DNA of 64,000 nucleotides, taken from assembly GCF_026625805.1 (NCBI RefSeq), contig NZ_CP113064.1:2396657-2460656 (forward strand), written 5' to 3'. This DNA is from Brevundimonas sp. SL130. GTDB lineage: Bacteria > Pseudomonadota > Alphaproteobacteria > Caulobacterales > Caulobacteraceae. Below the pieces are notes generated by a model. It had not been told where the DNA came from and did no database searches. It saw only the letters and a list, made by a program, of their open reading frames with translations. The position numbers were made by a program, and so were the translations under genes. Each line of letters begins with the position of its first letter. The first letter of the stretch is position 1. Of this stretch, positions 55,101-63,093 are shown in pieces.

Positions 55101-55365
55101 ACCGGCCGTCGCGGCTGGTCGAATTGATGCGTTCGACGCCCTGGATGCCGGCGATCTGCTGCTCGATCGGCTCGGTGATCCGGCTCTCGATCACCTCGGC
55201 CGAAGCGCCGGCGTAGGTCGTATTGACCGAGACGATGGGCGGATCCACGTCCGGCAACTCGCGCACGGGCAGGAAAAAGAAGGCGGCGGCCCCGATCACG
55301 CACAGGACGATGGCGGCGACGGCCGCAAAGACCGGGCGCCGGACCGAAACGTCGGACAGCATCAT
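52156..55365 (-). CDS. RND multidrug efflux pump, inner-membrane subunit (HAE-1/AcrB type)
   Basis: A 1069-residue proton-driven efflux transporter. It starts MMLSDVSVRRPVFAAVAAIV, has 12 membrane helices and two large periplasmic loops, and carries the TM4 proton-relay aspartates in LAIGLVVDDAIVVVENIQRR. The HAE-1 segments GVAAKNGILIVEFANQLRDQ and SIATAFGALPLVL are present. It overlaps its adaptor gene by four bases. An outer-membrane channel gene is not adjacent, so it probably uses one encoded elsewhere. Confidence 0.95.
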   Translation of the reverse strand: MMLSDVSVRRPVFAAVAAIVLCVIGAAAFFFLPVRELPDVDPPIVSVNTTYAGASAEVIESRITEPIEQQIAGIQGVERINSTSRDGRSNVNIEFSLDRNIDDAANDVRDRVSRVVGRLPDQADPPEVAKADSDSQPIIIVFLRSTTMNRLQLTDYADRYLVDRMATVPGVAQVNIYGEQRYSMRIWLDPAALAARGLTVTDVETALTNQNVELPAGSLESTDKDYTVRVARTYARPDDFRQLPIGTRGSASASAAVATGTGSGSSAIIQGQPTYVTRLGDIARVEEAPEEPRRLFRGNSLDQIGLAVTRQAQSNDLAISDGVHKMIDEIRPSLPPGVTLEIGSDNSVFTSHAIDEVWITIGISMALVALVNFIFLGSLRAALIPSIVAPICLLATFIVLAPLGFSLNLLTLLALVLAIGLVVDDAIVVVENIQRRLDHGEPPLVAAERGARQVFFAVVATTIVLLSVFAPLLFLPGYVGRLFVELAAAIAAAVAFSAFLALSLSPMLASKILKPAQSGGWLARRVDWAMDGLKTSYARSLDMLLGRRIAVIGVGALIALVAAGAGGIFLILPNELVPDEDRGRVQVRVAGPEGAGFDYTRKIMMGLEPLLAEYKTSGEAASYLVSAPGFGGGSFNSGNGVLNLADWSMRDRTAAEIAQELNGKLRGQTDAQVNASTPGAFQRGGSNSNSVELIATGTDYQQIYNWLQPLLAAAQANPGFSRPRLNYEPNSPRLLVDVDPQKAAALGVSSQAIGRTLETMFGSRTATTYIKGGQEYDVILQTDRDNRREVADLEALYVATGAGQLVPLSAVVTTKTSGDTPDRRRLDRQRSISLQADLNPGMTIDDAVQFLSAEAAKQPQGGVVTQWGGAARDQQEAGGAVVAAFGLALLLVFLVLAAQFESWITPAVIMLTVPLAAAGGLFGLLMAGSSLNLYSQIGLIILIGVAAKNGILIVEFANQLRDQGRTIREAIIESSSLRLRPIIMTSIATAFGALPLVLWQGAGAGSRQTIGVVIFTGAIFATVLTLFVVPVIYAVLARFTKSPEWTARKIEEWEAQEQRDGGPKPIDAH

Positions 55366-56501
55366 CGTGCGGAGCCCTGAGCGCCCTGAGACTGAGCGCC
55401 TTGCCCGCGTCCGGCGCCGGCGACGCTGACTGGTGCGCCTGGCTGGATACGGTTCAGCCCCGAACCGACGATACGGTCGCCGACCTCCAGACCGGACAGG
55501 ATTTCGACGAAGCCGTTCTCGACCACGCCGGTCTCGATCTCCACCCGTTGCGCCGTCGAACCCTGAGCGCCCGCGGCGATGCGATACACGAAGGCGCCTT
55601 CGCCTTCATACTGAACGGCGGCTTCCGGCGCGGCGGGCGCTTGGCGCTGGCCCTGCTGCACCGCGACGCGCAGCAGCATGCCGGGGCGGATACGGCCGCC
55701 GGGATTGGGGAATTCGGCGCGGGCGGTGGCGGCGCGGGTGGTTTCATTGACGCGCGTATCGATCAGGGCGATCCGTCCCTGGAACGGCGTGTCGCCATAG
55801 GCGTCGGCTGTCGCAGTGATCGAAACGCCGGGGCGCAGGACGTTGAGGTAACGCTCGGGCAGCGGGAAATCGACGCGAATGGTCGAGGTATCGTCCAGGG
55901 TCGCGATGACCGCCCCCGGATTGATCAGGGTACCGGGCGTCACGGTCGTCAGGCCCAGGGTTCCGGCGAAGGGCGCCCGAATGATCCGATCGCCGCGACG
56001 CGCCTGGGCTGCGTCCAGCGATGCGCGGGCGGTGTCCAGGGCCGTCTCAGCCTGTTCCAGCAGCACCTGCGGCGCAATCCCGCGATCCGCCAGGGCCTTG
56101 TATCGTTCATATTCCCGCTGCGCCTGGGCGACATTGGCGCGCGCCTCGATGATGTCGGCGTCTTCCTCGCGCGCTTGAAGCTCCACCAGCGGCGCGCCTG
56201 CCGACACGGTCTGCCCGTCGGTGAACAGAACCCGTGTAATCAGTTCAGTCGTCGAGGACGTGATATTGACCGACCGCTGGCCGCGCGCGACGCCAAGAAC
56301 GCGAATCTGATCCGAGAATTGGCGTTGAGACACCGTCGCCTCGGACACCTGCTGCCCGCCCCGGCGTCCACCACCTGGCGCACCGGCGGCCTCGTCGTCG
56401 GCGAACGCGACCTTCAGCACGGCGGCGAGAACCATCGCAGCCAACAGCACGGCGGCGGCGATCAGGAAGAAGTGGCGTCTTATCACGCGACAGACTTTCA
56501 T
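55362..56501 (-). CDS. RND efflux periplasmic adaptor (membrane fusion protein)
   Basis: A 379-residue adaptor linking the inner-membrane pump to an outer-membrane channel. An N-terminal anchor (FFLIAAAVLLAAMVLAAVL) is followed by the lipoyl half (SAGAPLVELQAREEDADIIE), a coiled-coil hairpin (about 105-165; ARANVAQAQREYERYKALAD), the second lipoyl half (APFAGTLGLTTVTPGTLINP) and beta-barrel domains. The Gly/Gln/Ala-rich tail is of low complexity. It is the first gene of the pair, overlapping the pump gene by ATGA. Confidence 0.93.
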   Translation of the reverse strand: MKVCRVIRRHFFLIAAAVLLAAMVLAAVLKVAFADDEAAGAPGGGRRGGQQVSEATVSQRQFSDQIRVLGVARGQRSVNITSSTTELITRVLFTDGQTVSAGAPLVELQAREEDADIIEARANVAQAQREYERYKALADRGIAPQVLLEQAETALDTARASLDAAQARRGDRIIRAPFAGTLGLTTVTPGTLINPGAVIATLDDTSTIRVDFPLPERYLNVLRPGVSITATADAYGDTPFQGRIALIDTRVNETTRAATARAEFPNPGGRIRPGMLLRVAVQQGQRQAPAAPEAAVQYEGEGAFVYRIAAGAQGSTAQRVEIETGVVENGFVEILSGLEVGDRIVGSGLNRIQPGAPVSVAGAGRGQGAQSQGAQGSAR

Positions 56502-56596
56502 TTCAGAGGACGCGCACGCTTAGCGGCTTCTCCACTGTGCGCAAGATTACCTATCGGTAACGTCGTGTACGACGGATTCCATCGCACGGATGACGA

Positions 56597-57400
56597 TCAA
56601 AATCTGCGCCAGATCGCCACAACCGGTCCCTGCGCGATAGCCGTCTCTCGCCCCGCCACCGTCTGTCGCCAGCCCGCCTGCACGCTCCAGCCGCCGAGGT
56701 CGCGCGTCACCGAGGTTTCCACCGACAACCACCGCGCCCCGCCGTCGGCCGCGCCGCCGAACGCCTGCCCCATCACCAGCCAATCGCGCCCGATTCTGCC
56801 GCCGACCGTAGCGTCCACGCGGGTCTCGTGGGGCAGTCCGTCGCGCACACGACGCGCCGCCTGCACCTCGACAAATGATCGATCCATGCCCCAACGCCCG
56901 CCAAAGAGCGCCCCGGCGGCGCCCAGTGATCGACCAACGGACACGCGCGCCTCCCAGTCGTGCTCGCCGACGCCGGGGGCGGCGTAGCCGGCGTTGCGGC
57001 CCTGCCCCGCCTGAGCATAGCCGCCATACAGGCTGACGGCGTTTTGATCATCTCGCCAGACCTGCCATGTGGCTCCAACCTCGATCGGTCCCCGCCCTTC
57101 GTAGTCGACGAAGGCGTCTTCCCCCTGTTGCCAATCGGCCTTCAGTTGAAGCGTCAGCCGGTCGGTCAGTCCGTATTCGGCGAAGAGTCCCGCCGTACGG
57201 TCGGTTCGATCCACGTCCAGCGATTGCCTGTCGCCTGCGGGATCGAACCCCTCTTCCGCTCGCATGTCATCGTATTTGACGATCGCCTGTCCCTGGCCTT
57301 TGGGCTGAGTCCAGGCTCCGGCTGAGGCTGTGCCGGCCAGGCCTGCGAGGGCGACGGCCGCTGCGGCGACCGCCCCGGCCTGACCTAGGCGTCGTAGCCC
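56597..57400 (-). CDS. Putative outer-membrane beta-barrel protein, start codon unresolved
   Basis: The frame encodes a signal-peptide-like segment (LGQAGAVAAAAVALAGLAGT then ASAGAW), then a barrel-like chain with alternating aromatic strands (GQAIVKYDDMRAEEGFD, GLFAEYGLTDRLTLQLKADW, AVSLYGGYAQAG) ending in AIWRRF with terminal Phe. I recognise no named family. There is no ATG, GTG or TTG between the signal segment and codons deep inside the upstream aldolase gene (first at 57589, another phase of aldolase DNA). Either a rare start is used, or a base change has removed the start. The boundary given is the signal region, not a start codon. Confidence 0.55.
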   Translation of the reverse strand, partial: GLRRLGQAGAVAAAAVALAGLAGTASAGAWTQPKGQGQAIVKYDDMRAEEGFDPAGDRQSLDVDRTDRTAGLFAEYGLTDRLTLQLKADWQQGEDAFVDYEGRGPIEVGATWQVWRDDQNAVSLYGGYAQAGQGRNAGYAAPGVGEHDWEARVSVGRSLGAAGALFGGRWGMDRSFVEVQAARRVRDGLPHETRVDATVGGRIGRDWLVMGQAFGGAADGGARWLSVETSVTRDLGGWSVQAGWRQTVAGRETAIAQGPVVAIWRRF

Positions 57401-58149
57401 GGCGACTTCCGATCCAGCTGACGCAAGGCCCCCGGCCAGGCGAGCGCGGAGATGAAGCCGATCCCTCGCCCCTGCTCCTTCGTCTCGGCCTGGGCGTGAT
57501 CCGGCGCGATCAGCACATGTTCGCGCCCGCCGGCCAGGGCGGCCACCTGCTGCGCGCAGGCTCTCTCCAGGAAGAATATCCCGATCCATGCCTGCGCCGC
57601 CGTCTCCCCGACCGCGAGCGTGCCGTGATTTCTCAACAGCATCAGCGGCTTGTTCCCCAGATCGGCCACCAGACGTTCGCGCTCGTCATGGTTCAGGGCC
57701 AACCCCTCATACCCATGATACGCAACTTGGTGCTGTAGTAAACACGCGTTCTGGCTGATCGGCAGCAAGCCGTGCTGCTGAGCCGCCACCCCGACGCCGC
57801 TGACGGTGTGCAGATGGATGACAAATTTCGCATCCTCGCGCGCCGCATGGACCGCCGAATGGATGGTGAAGCCCGCCGGATTGATGAAGTTGGTCGTCTC
57901 CTGAACGATGTTCCCGTCCAGATCGACCTTCACCAGCGACGAGGCGGTGATCTCCTCGAAATAATAGCCGTAGGGGTTGATCAGGAAATGATGTTCCGGC
58001 CCCGGCACGCGGGCGGATATGTGGGTGAAGATCATGTCGTCCCAACCGTTCAACGCCACGAGGCGGTAAAGGGCGGCCAGTTCGACACGGACCTGCCACT
58101 CGGCTTCGGACACACGGGTTTTCAACGCAGGGCTGGCGCCATCGGCCAT
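57385..58149 (-). CDS. Class II aldolase/adducin family protein
   Basis: A 254-residue zinc enzyme of the fuculose-1-phosphate aldolase/adducin family. Zinc-binding and active-site features: DMIFTHISARVPGPEHHFLI, TIHSAVHAAREDAKFVIHLH, and LMLLRNHGTLAVGET. Start at MADGASPA, with AGGAGG 6 bases upstream. Bacterial proteins of this length with the YGYYFEEITASSLVKVDLDG segment are often annotated as unknown-specificity aldolases; the substrate cannot be given. It lies directly upstream of, and overlaps, the barrel protein frame. Confidence 0.88.
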   Translation of the reverse strand: MADGASPALKTRVSEAEWQVRVELAALYRLVALNGWDDMIFTHISARVPGPEHHFLINPYGYYFEEITASSLVKVDLDGNIVQETTNFINPAGFTIHSAVHAAREDAKFVIHLHTVSGVGVAAQQHGLLPISQNACLLQHQVAYHGYEGLALNHDERERLVADLGNKPLMLLRNHGTLAVGETAAQAWIGIFFLERACAQQVAALAGGREHVLIAPDHAQAETKEQGRGIGFISALAWPGALRQLDRKSPGYDA

Positions 58150-58337
58150 GGGAGATCCTCCTGGATTCAACTTGCCTCTAACGGGCTTTAGTTGACCGTC
58201 CTACCGCATCCGCCGTCCGTCAAGCGCAGAGCCAGACGCAGCGGCGTTAACCCTCACGTTTCAGCTTCCGTTAACCGCGCCTTCACGACACCGAATCTAA
58301 AGTATCACGGGTAAGCTTACTGCGTCCGGGAGTCGCC

Positions 58338-59468
58338 GTGTCCGCTGCCATACGAATGCCGACGTCTGAGGCGCTCGCGCCCGGCCTGTCCGCAACGGAA
58401 CTTCTTGAGCTGGCGCGCAGCAAGGCCCCCGACGATCGCCTGCGTCTTCTATGCGGCGTCATCAGTCTGTGCGAATCCGCCGCGCCCTCCACGCCCATGC
58501 CGTCCGTGCTCGGCGAGATTTTCCTGGCCCTGGCCGGCCAGGCCGAGCGCGACATCCGCCAGCAGCTTTCCGAACGCCTCGCCTCCGCCGACTGGGCGCC
58601 CGCCGCCCTGATCGAAATGCTGGCGATGGACGAGATCGACATCGCCGCCCCCGTCATCACCGCCAGCCCGCTGCTTAAGGACGCCGCCCTGATCCGGGTG
58701 CTCGTCGAGACCACGCTGGAACATCAGATCGCCGTCGCGCGCCGCCCGCACCTCTCCAGCGGCGTGGTGGACGCCATTCTGGACCATGCCGACCCGATCA
58801 CCATGACCGCCCTGGCCTCGAACCGCAGCGCCGATATCGGTGAAGCGGCGATGCACCGTCTGGTCGAACATTCGCGCCGTGTCGCCGGCCTGCGCGCCCC
58901 CCTCACCCGCCATCCGCGGCTGAACGAATCCCTGGCCCATGAGCTCTTCCAATGGGTCGGACAGGCGCTGCGCCAGTCGATCGGCGATCGGTTCGAGATC
59001 GACGACCGTCTGCTGAACGCAGCCGTGCGCACCGCCTCCGCCAACGCCGCCCACTATTCCACCTGGCGCCCCATTCCCAACGCCCGTCAGACCGAGGATC
59101 GCGAACGCCAGGAGATGGAGCGTCGTCTGATCGAGAAGTTGCAGGCGGCCGGTCAGCTGCGCCCCGGCATATTGATCCGCGCTCTGCGTGAACAACGCCT
59201 CGGCCTGTTCGAACAGGCCCTGGGGCAGTTGGGGCAGTTCACCCCAGGCCAGATCCGCAGCGCCGTCTACGCCCCGACCGCCGAGCCCCTTTACCTCGCT
59301 TGTCTCGCCGTCGGATTGGACAAGGCGGTCTTCACGTCCCTTCTGACCGAGGTCCGCAAACTGGCCGACGGCCTGCCCGGCGAGGGCGGCTGGACAACCA
59401 CGCCGATGAACAGCCATTCGGCCGCCCGCGCCTTTCGTCAGATGATGGAAAAGACCGCGACCGTTTGA
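58338..59468 (+). CDS. DUF2336 domain protein (first copy)
   Basis: A 376-residue all-helical protein of DUF2336, a HEAT-like family found in Caulobacterales and relatives, function not established. The characteristic segment is [20 protein letters not shown], then [20 protein letters not shown]. It starts at a GTG with GGGAG 5 bases upstream. A second DUF2336 gene lies at 60892-62034 and the same segment is recognisable there, so they are paralogues. It probably shares a transcript with nadK, 31 bases downstream. The upstream region has two GTTAAC palindromes (58246-58251, 58270-58275), half-sites of the CtrA type. Confidence 0.85.
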   Translation: MSAAIRMPTSEALAPGLSATELLELARSKAPDDRLRLLCGVISLCESAAPSTPMPSVLGEIFLALAGQAERDIRQQLSERLASADWAPAALIEMLAMDEIDIAAPVITASPLLKDAALIRVLVETTLEHQIAVARRPHLSSGVVDAILDHADPITMTALASNRSADIGEAAMHRLVEHSRRVAGLRAPLTRHPRLNESLAHELFQWVGQALRQSIGDRFEIDDRLLNAAVRTASANAAHYSTWRPIPNARQTEDRERQEMERRLIEKLQAAGQLRPGILIRALREQRLGLFEQALGQLGQFTPGQIRSAVYAPTAEPLYLACLAVGLDKAVFTSLLTEVRKLADGLPGEGGWTTTPMNSHSAARAFRQMMEKTATV

Positions 59469-59499
59469 CTTCGCGGTCAAGCTGAGGCTCACGTTCGGC

Positions 59500-60279
59500 G
59501 TGACCCAAACCCCTCCCGTCCCCGCCCTGGCTTTCGTCGCCAGCGACCGCCCCGAAGCCCAGGCGGCGCGTCTGGCCCTGATCGCGCGCTACGGCGCGGT
59601 GCCCGAGGAAGAGGCCGACGTCATCATCGCCCTGGGCGGCGATGGACAGATGCTGGAAACCCTGCACGGCAATCTTCGTCGCCGCACCCCGGTCTATGGC
59701 ATGAACCGGGGATCGGTCGGCTTTCTGATGAACGACTATGACGAAGACGATCTGATCGCCCGCGTCATCGCCGCCGAACGCACCATGATCCATCCGCTTC
59801 AGATGGACGCCTGGACCGAAAGCGGCGAGGTCCATACCGGCCTGGCCATCAACGAGGTCTCACTGCTGCGCCAGACCCGCCAGAGCGCCAAGCTGAAGAT
59901 CACCGTCGATGACCGCGTGCGTCTGGAGGAACTGTCCTGCGACGGCTGTATGGTTGCGACGCCGGCGGGCTCAACCGCCTACAACCTGTCCGCCCACGGC
60001 CCGATTATTCCGCTGGACGCCCGCATACTGGCCCTGACCCCGATCAGCGCCTTCCGTCCTCGACGTTGGCGCGGGGCCCTGCTGTCTCATGGCGCCAGGG
60101 TGCGGTTCGACGTGCTGGAGGCCGACAAGCGCCCGGTCTCCGCCACCGCCGACAATTTCGAAGTCCGACGCGTGTCGCGGGTCGAGGTCCGCGAACGTCG
60201 CGATGTCGCCTTGACCATGCTGTTTGACGCCGGCCGGTCCTTCGACGAACGGGTCATGACCGAGCAGTTCACCAACTGA
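59500..60279 (+). CDS. nadK: NAD kinase
   Basis: It phosphorylates NAD to NADP. The 259-residue protein has the GGDG motif ([15 protein letters not shown]), [14 protein letters not shown], the NE/D segment [18 protein letters not shown], and the glycine-rich [20 protein letters not shown]. The short form is typical of alphaproteobacteria. It starts at a GTG 31 bases after the first DUF2336 gene. Confidence 0.95.
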   Translation: MTQTPPVPALAFVASDRPEAQAARLALIARYGAVPEEEADVIIALGGDGQMLETLHGNLRRRTPVYGMNRGSVGFLMNDYDEDDLIARVIAAERTMIHPLQMDAWTESGEVHTGLAINEVSLLRQTRQSAKLKITVDDRVRLEELSCDGCMVATPAGSTAYNLSAHGPIIPLDARILALTPISAFRPRRWRGALLSHGARVRFDVLEADKRPVSATADNFEVRRVSRVEVRERRDVALTMLFDAGRSFDERVMTEQFTN

Positions 60280-60342
60280 CCCCCTATACGGCTTCTTAAG
60301 GCGGCAGGGCTAAGCTCTGCTCAAATTCTATGGAGGTCCGCC

Positions 60343-60819
60343 ATGAGCGATCCGGCGAACGTCAAGCCCGCCACGCCGTCTCTTCGTCCCAGGATCGGGG
60401 GCGGTTTCGGCATCAACGCCGACGCCATCGCCCGCGCGGAAGAAGCGCTCAAGGCCATGTCGGCCCAGTTCGGCCAATGGCTGAACGACGAGATCGTCAA
60501 GATGGATCAGGCCCAGGCCGACATCCATGAAAAGGGACTGACGGCCGATACCGCCAACGCCCTCTATTTCCGCGCCCACGACCTGAAGGGTCTGGGGACC
60601 ACCTACGAATATCCGCTGGTCACCCGCATCGCCGGCTCCTTGTGCCGACTGCTGGATGACGCCGCTACTCGTGCGGAAGCGCCGCTCACCATCGTCCACG
60701 CCCACATCGACGCGATCCGCTCCGTGGTCCGCGACCAGATCAAGACTGACGAAAACCCCACCGGCCGCGTCCTGGCCGAATCCCTCGAAGCCGAGGTCTC
60801 TCAGCACAAATCCCGCTGA
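60343..60819 (+). CDS. Hpt (histidine phosphotransfer) domain protein
   Basis: A 158-residue phosphotransfer-type protein. The core FRAHDLKGLGTTYEYPLVTR has the Hpt consensus HxLKGxG with phospho-acceptor His79, in a predicted four-helix bundle (about 30-140). No kinase domain is fused. It should shuttle phosphate between a hybrid kinase and a response regulator; partners are not adjacent. It differs from ChpT, which has the dimeric histidine-kinase fold. A strong terminator follows at 60842-60873. Confidence 0.82.
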   Translation: MSDPANVKPATPSLRPRIGGGFGINADAIARAEEALKAMSAQFGQWLNDEIVKMDQAQADIHEKGLTADTANALYFRAHDLKGLGTTYEYPLVTRIAGSLCRLLDDAATRAEAPLTIVHAHIDAIRSVVRDQIKTDENPTGRVLAESLEAEVSQHKSR

Positions 60820-60841
60820 GCCTTTCTGGGTCGAATACAGC

Positions 60842-60873
60842 AAAGGGATCCGTCTACTGACGGATCCCTTTTT
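60842..60873 (+). terminator. Strong rho-independent terminator after the Hpt gene
   Basis: AAAGGGATCCGTC (60842-60854) pairs perfectly with GACGGATCCCTTT (60859-60871) around TACT, followed by TTTTT. It ends the DUF2336-nadK-hpt string and lies 19 bases before the convergent second DUF2336 gene; the A-run at its left base makes it likely to work in both directions. Confidence 0.9.
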
Positions 60874-60891
60874 GCCGGCCGACGCGCGGGT

Positions 60892-62034
60892 TCAGGCGGC
60901 CGAGGCGGCCATCTGCGTCGGGCGCATGGGGGCCTGATCCAGCCGCTCCATCAGATAGGCGAGATCGTCACGCGGCACGTTCGGCCGCTGGGTCAGGAAC
61001 CGCTCCAGCATACGCTGACGGAAGACCTCGCTCGACGTATCAACCCCCTCCGCCGACAGGGCTCGCCAGGTATCGACGCCGGCGCGGAAGGCCTGGAACA
61101 GGCGCGGCGGCAGGCCCGCCCGGTCATAGACGGCCTTCAGTCCCAGCGGCCCGGCGTCATGGATCATCAGCCAGGCCCGGTGGTGCGGCGTCGCCGCCAG
61201 CTCGGCCAGACCATGTTCCAGCATCGTCATCTGCCCGCGCGCCAATCCGCGCAGCAGCAGCGAGGCGTTCAGGACCTTGCGCAGGTTCAACTGGGCCATG
61301 AAGGCCGGCAAGTCGGCGCTGGACGCGGCCTGTTCCACCAGATCGATCGTCGCGCGCTCGCGAGAATATTGCGCCAGCCGGATGGCCGTCTCCGGCGCCA
61401 CGGCGTGCCGCGAAACCAGGTGTTCCCGCACCGTCTCGCTGGCCAGTTCGATCAGGCGTTCGGTAATGTGAAGCGGCAGAACCTGACGATAGGCGACGGC
61501 GGCGACCACCTCGCCCGACTCAGGAAAACGATCCACGATCACGCCCAGGGCGCGCTCTGACAGATCGGCGTTGTCATTGGCCGCCAGAACCCTGACAGCC
61601 TGCTCGTGCCCCTCGTCAGCCAGGGCCTGCGACACATCGCGGGACACGCGCGGGCGGCCCGCCACGGCGATCTGGCGCACGGCTGAACCGGCGCGGACGA
61701 TCTCGATCAGGTCGTCGTCGCTCAGCGCCGGCGAGGCGCCGATGATCGGCAGGGCGATACTGTCCAGGTCGGCCGCCAGACGCCGCGCCACATCATGGGG
61801 GATCAGGTCCGACGCCTTCAGCGTCACGGCCATGGCCCGGCGCACCAACTCCGCCGCATCAGTGGCCAACAGACGCACGATCTTCTGCGCCGCCTCCCGC
61901 TCGCGGTCGTCCAGCTCGGCCCGGTCCATGTTGCGGCACAGCTTGTGGGCGGCCTCGGCGCGCTCGTCCTCGTCCACCGCCTTGACCAGGCGTTGGATGT
62001 CCATTTCGGTGAGGCGGGCGCGGAAGGCGGTCAT
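60892..62034 (-). CDS. DUF2336 domain protein (second copy)
   Basis: A 380-residue all-helical DUF2336 protein. It shares with the first copy the segment RQIAVAGRPRVSRDVSQALA, then VLAANDNADLSERALGVIVD, and the same overall length, but is otherwise diverged. An internal ATG ten codons in (MDIQRLVKAV) is an alternative start. It lies downstream of the PleA-like gene on the same strand (84 bases), so they may be co-transcribed. The pairing with cell-envelope and phosphorelay genes suggests a polar or cell-cycle role; this is inference. Confidence 0.85.
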   Translation of the reverse strand: MTAFRARLTEMDIQRLVKAVDEDERAEAAHKLCRNMDRAELDDREREAAQKIVRLLATDAAELVRRAMAVTLKASDLIPHDVARRLAADLDSIALPIIGASPALSDDDLIEIVRAGSAVRQIAVAGRPRVSRDVSQALADEGHEQAVRVLAANDNADLSERALGVIVDRFPESGEVVAAVAYRQVLPLHITERLIELASETVREHLVSRHAVAPETAIRLAQYSRERATIDLVEQAASSADLPAFMAQLNLRKVLNASLLLRGLARGQMTMLEHGLAELAATPHHRAWLMIHDAGPLGLKAVYDRAGLPPRLFQAFRAGVDTWRALSAEGVDTSSEVFRQRMLERFLTQRPNVPRDDLAYLMERLDQAPMRPTQMAASAA

Positions 62035-62118
62035 GGACGGCTCGTCAGGGAATCGGGCTTGCCGACATCATGACCCTGCCATGCTTAACGGTCGGTTTAC
62101 CATCGAGGCATGCCGATC

Positions 62119-62916
62119 TCACGTCGAATCCTTGCCGTTGGGCGAAAAGGCCCCGCCGAACCCCGTCCCTGACGATCCGTCCTGGCCCAGCAACAGGGCC
62201 AGCAGCCCCTGCTCCTGCTTCAGCCGATCCAGCCGCGCGGCCAGGGCCTGATCGCGATCGCTCAGCTCAGGCGCGGGCGAGCGCGTCTCGCCGCTCCCGG
62301 CCGCCGGCGCGCCTTGGCCGGCGGAACGTTGCAGATTGGCGTGAACCTCGGCGACTGTGGCCGCGCGGCCGTCCTTGTAGAAGATGCTGCGATTGGCCCG
62401 GGCCGCCTCGGGAAACAGCGCGACGGCGCTGGCGCCCGGATTGCGGTCCATCGCCGCCATCAGACTGGCCGCGCCGGCCGGGCCCAGGAAGTGGGCGGCG
62501 TACAGATCCCCCGCGCCCGGCTCCTTGCCGGTGCGACCGCGCAGATAGGCGGCGTTCGACGCCGTCAGCTCCGCCGCCATGGTCGAGGCCGCATGGGGGT
62601 CGAACCTCAGGTCCAACACCACATTGCGCGCCGATCCCTCGACCCGCCAGCGCCCGTCCGATCCCCGGTGGATCAGGTCGGCGTACTGACCATAGCCGTG
62701 CTGGGCGCCGTGCTGTTTGACGGTGCCCAGCCAGGTCTGTTCGATGAATTGAAACAGGCCCGCCGCCGACGAGGTCGGCGCCTTGGCCGACGGATTCATC
62801 GCGCTCTCGCGACGCGCCGTCTTGATCAGAAAATCATAGTCTACCCCGACCGCTGTCGAGGCGCGTCTGATGGCCGCTTCTACGCCGCCTGAGGATGGAA
62901 TCGCTCGGATGCCCAT
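62119..62916 (-). CDS. Lytic transglycosylase, PleA-like
   Basis: A 265-residue peptidoglycan lytic transglycosylase. The SLT domain has the catalytic glutamate Glu38 in LIKTARRESAMNP, then SAAGLFQFIEQTWLGTVKQH and YAAHFLGPAG. No classical signal peptide is visible. The C-terminal third is Pro/Ala/Ser-rich with a helical end. It resembles Caulobacter PleA, needed for pilus and flagellum assembly at the pole. A perfect TTAA-N7-TTAA CtrA box lies about 30-40 bases upstream, as expected for a polar-organelle gene. The gene symbol is withheld because the identity is by resemblance only. Confidence 0.8.
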   Translation of the reverse strand: MGIRAIPSSGGVEAAIRRASTAVGVDYDFLIKTARRESAMNPSAKAPTSSAAGLFQFIEQTWLGTVKQHGAQHGYGQYADLIHRGSDGRWRVEGSARNVVLDLRFDPHAASTMAAELTASNAAYLRGRTGKEPGAGDLYAAHFLGPAGAASLMAAMDRNPGASAVALFPEAARANRSIFYKDGRAATVAEVHANLQRSAGQGAPAAGSGETRSPAPELSDRDQALAARLDRLKQEQGLLALLLGQDGSSGTGFGGAFSPNGKDST

Positions 62917-62942
62917 GACAGGCGAAGCCTCGTCGAACGTGG

Positions 62943-62957
62943 TTAATCAAGTCTTAA
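62943..62957 (-). promoter_or_regulatory. CtrA box upstream of the PleA-like gene
   Basis: TTAA-TCAAGTC-TTAA is a perfect match to the CtrA consensus TTAA-N7-TTAA. Two further TTAA units follow at 62961-62964 and 62973-62976 (8 bases between them). The site lies 27 bases upstream of the transglycosylase start and about 140 bases from the divergent tonB-like gene, so it could act on either. Confidence 0.6.
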
Positions 62958-63093
62958 TCGTTAACTACGGTGTTAACCAGTCCTGGGGATCGACCTTGGT
63001 CGAGCCCTGAAACCTCGCCGCAAAGTCGCCACAACCTGCGCGCTCACTTTCGGTTACGGGCGCTGCGGGGGCGGTGAACGAGGGAGTGTCGAC

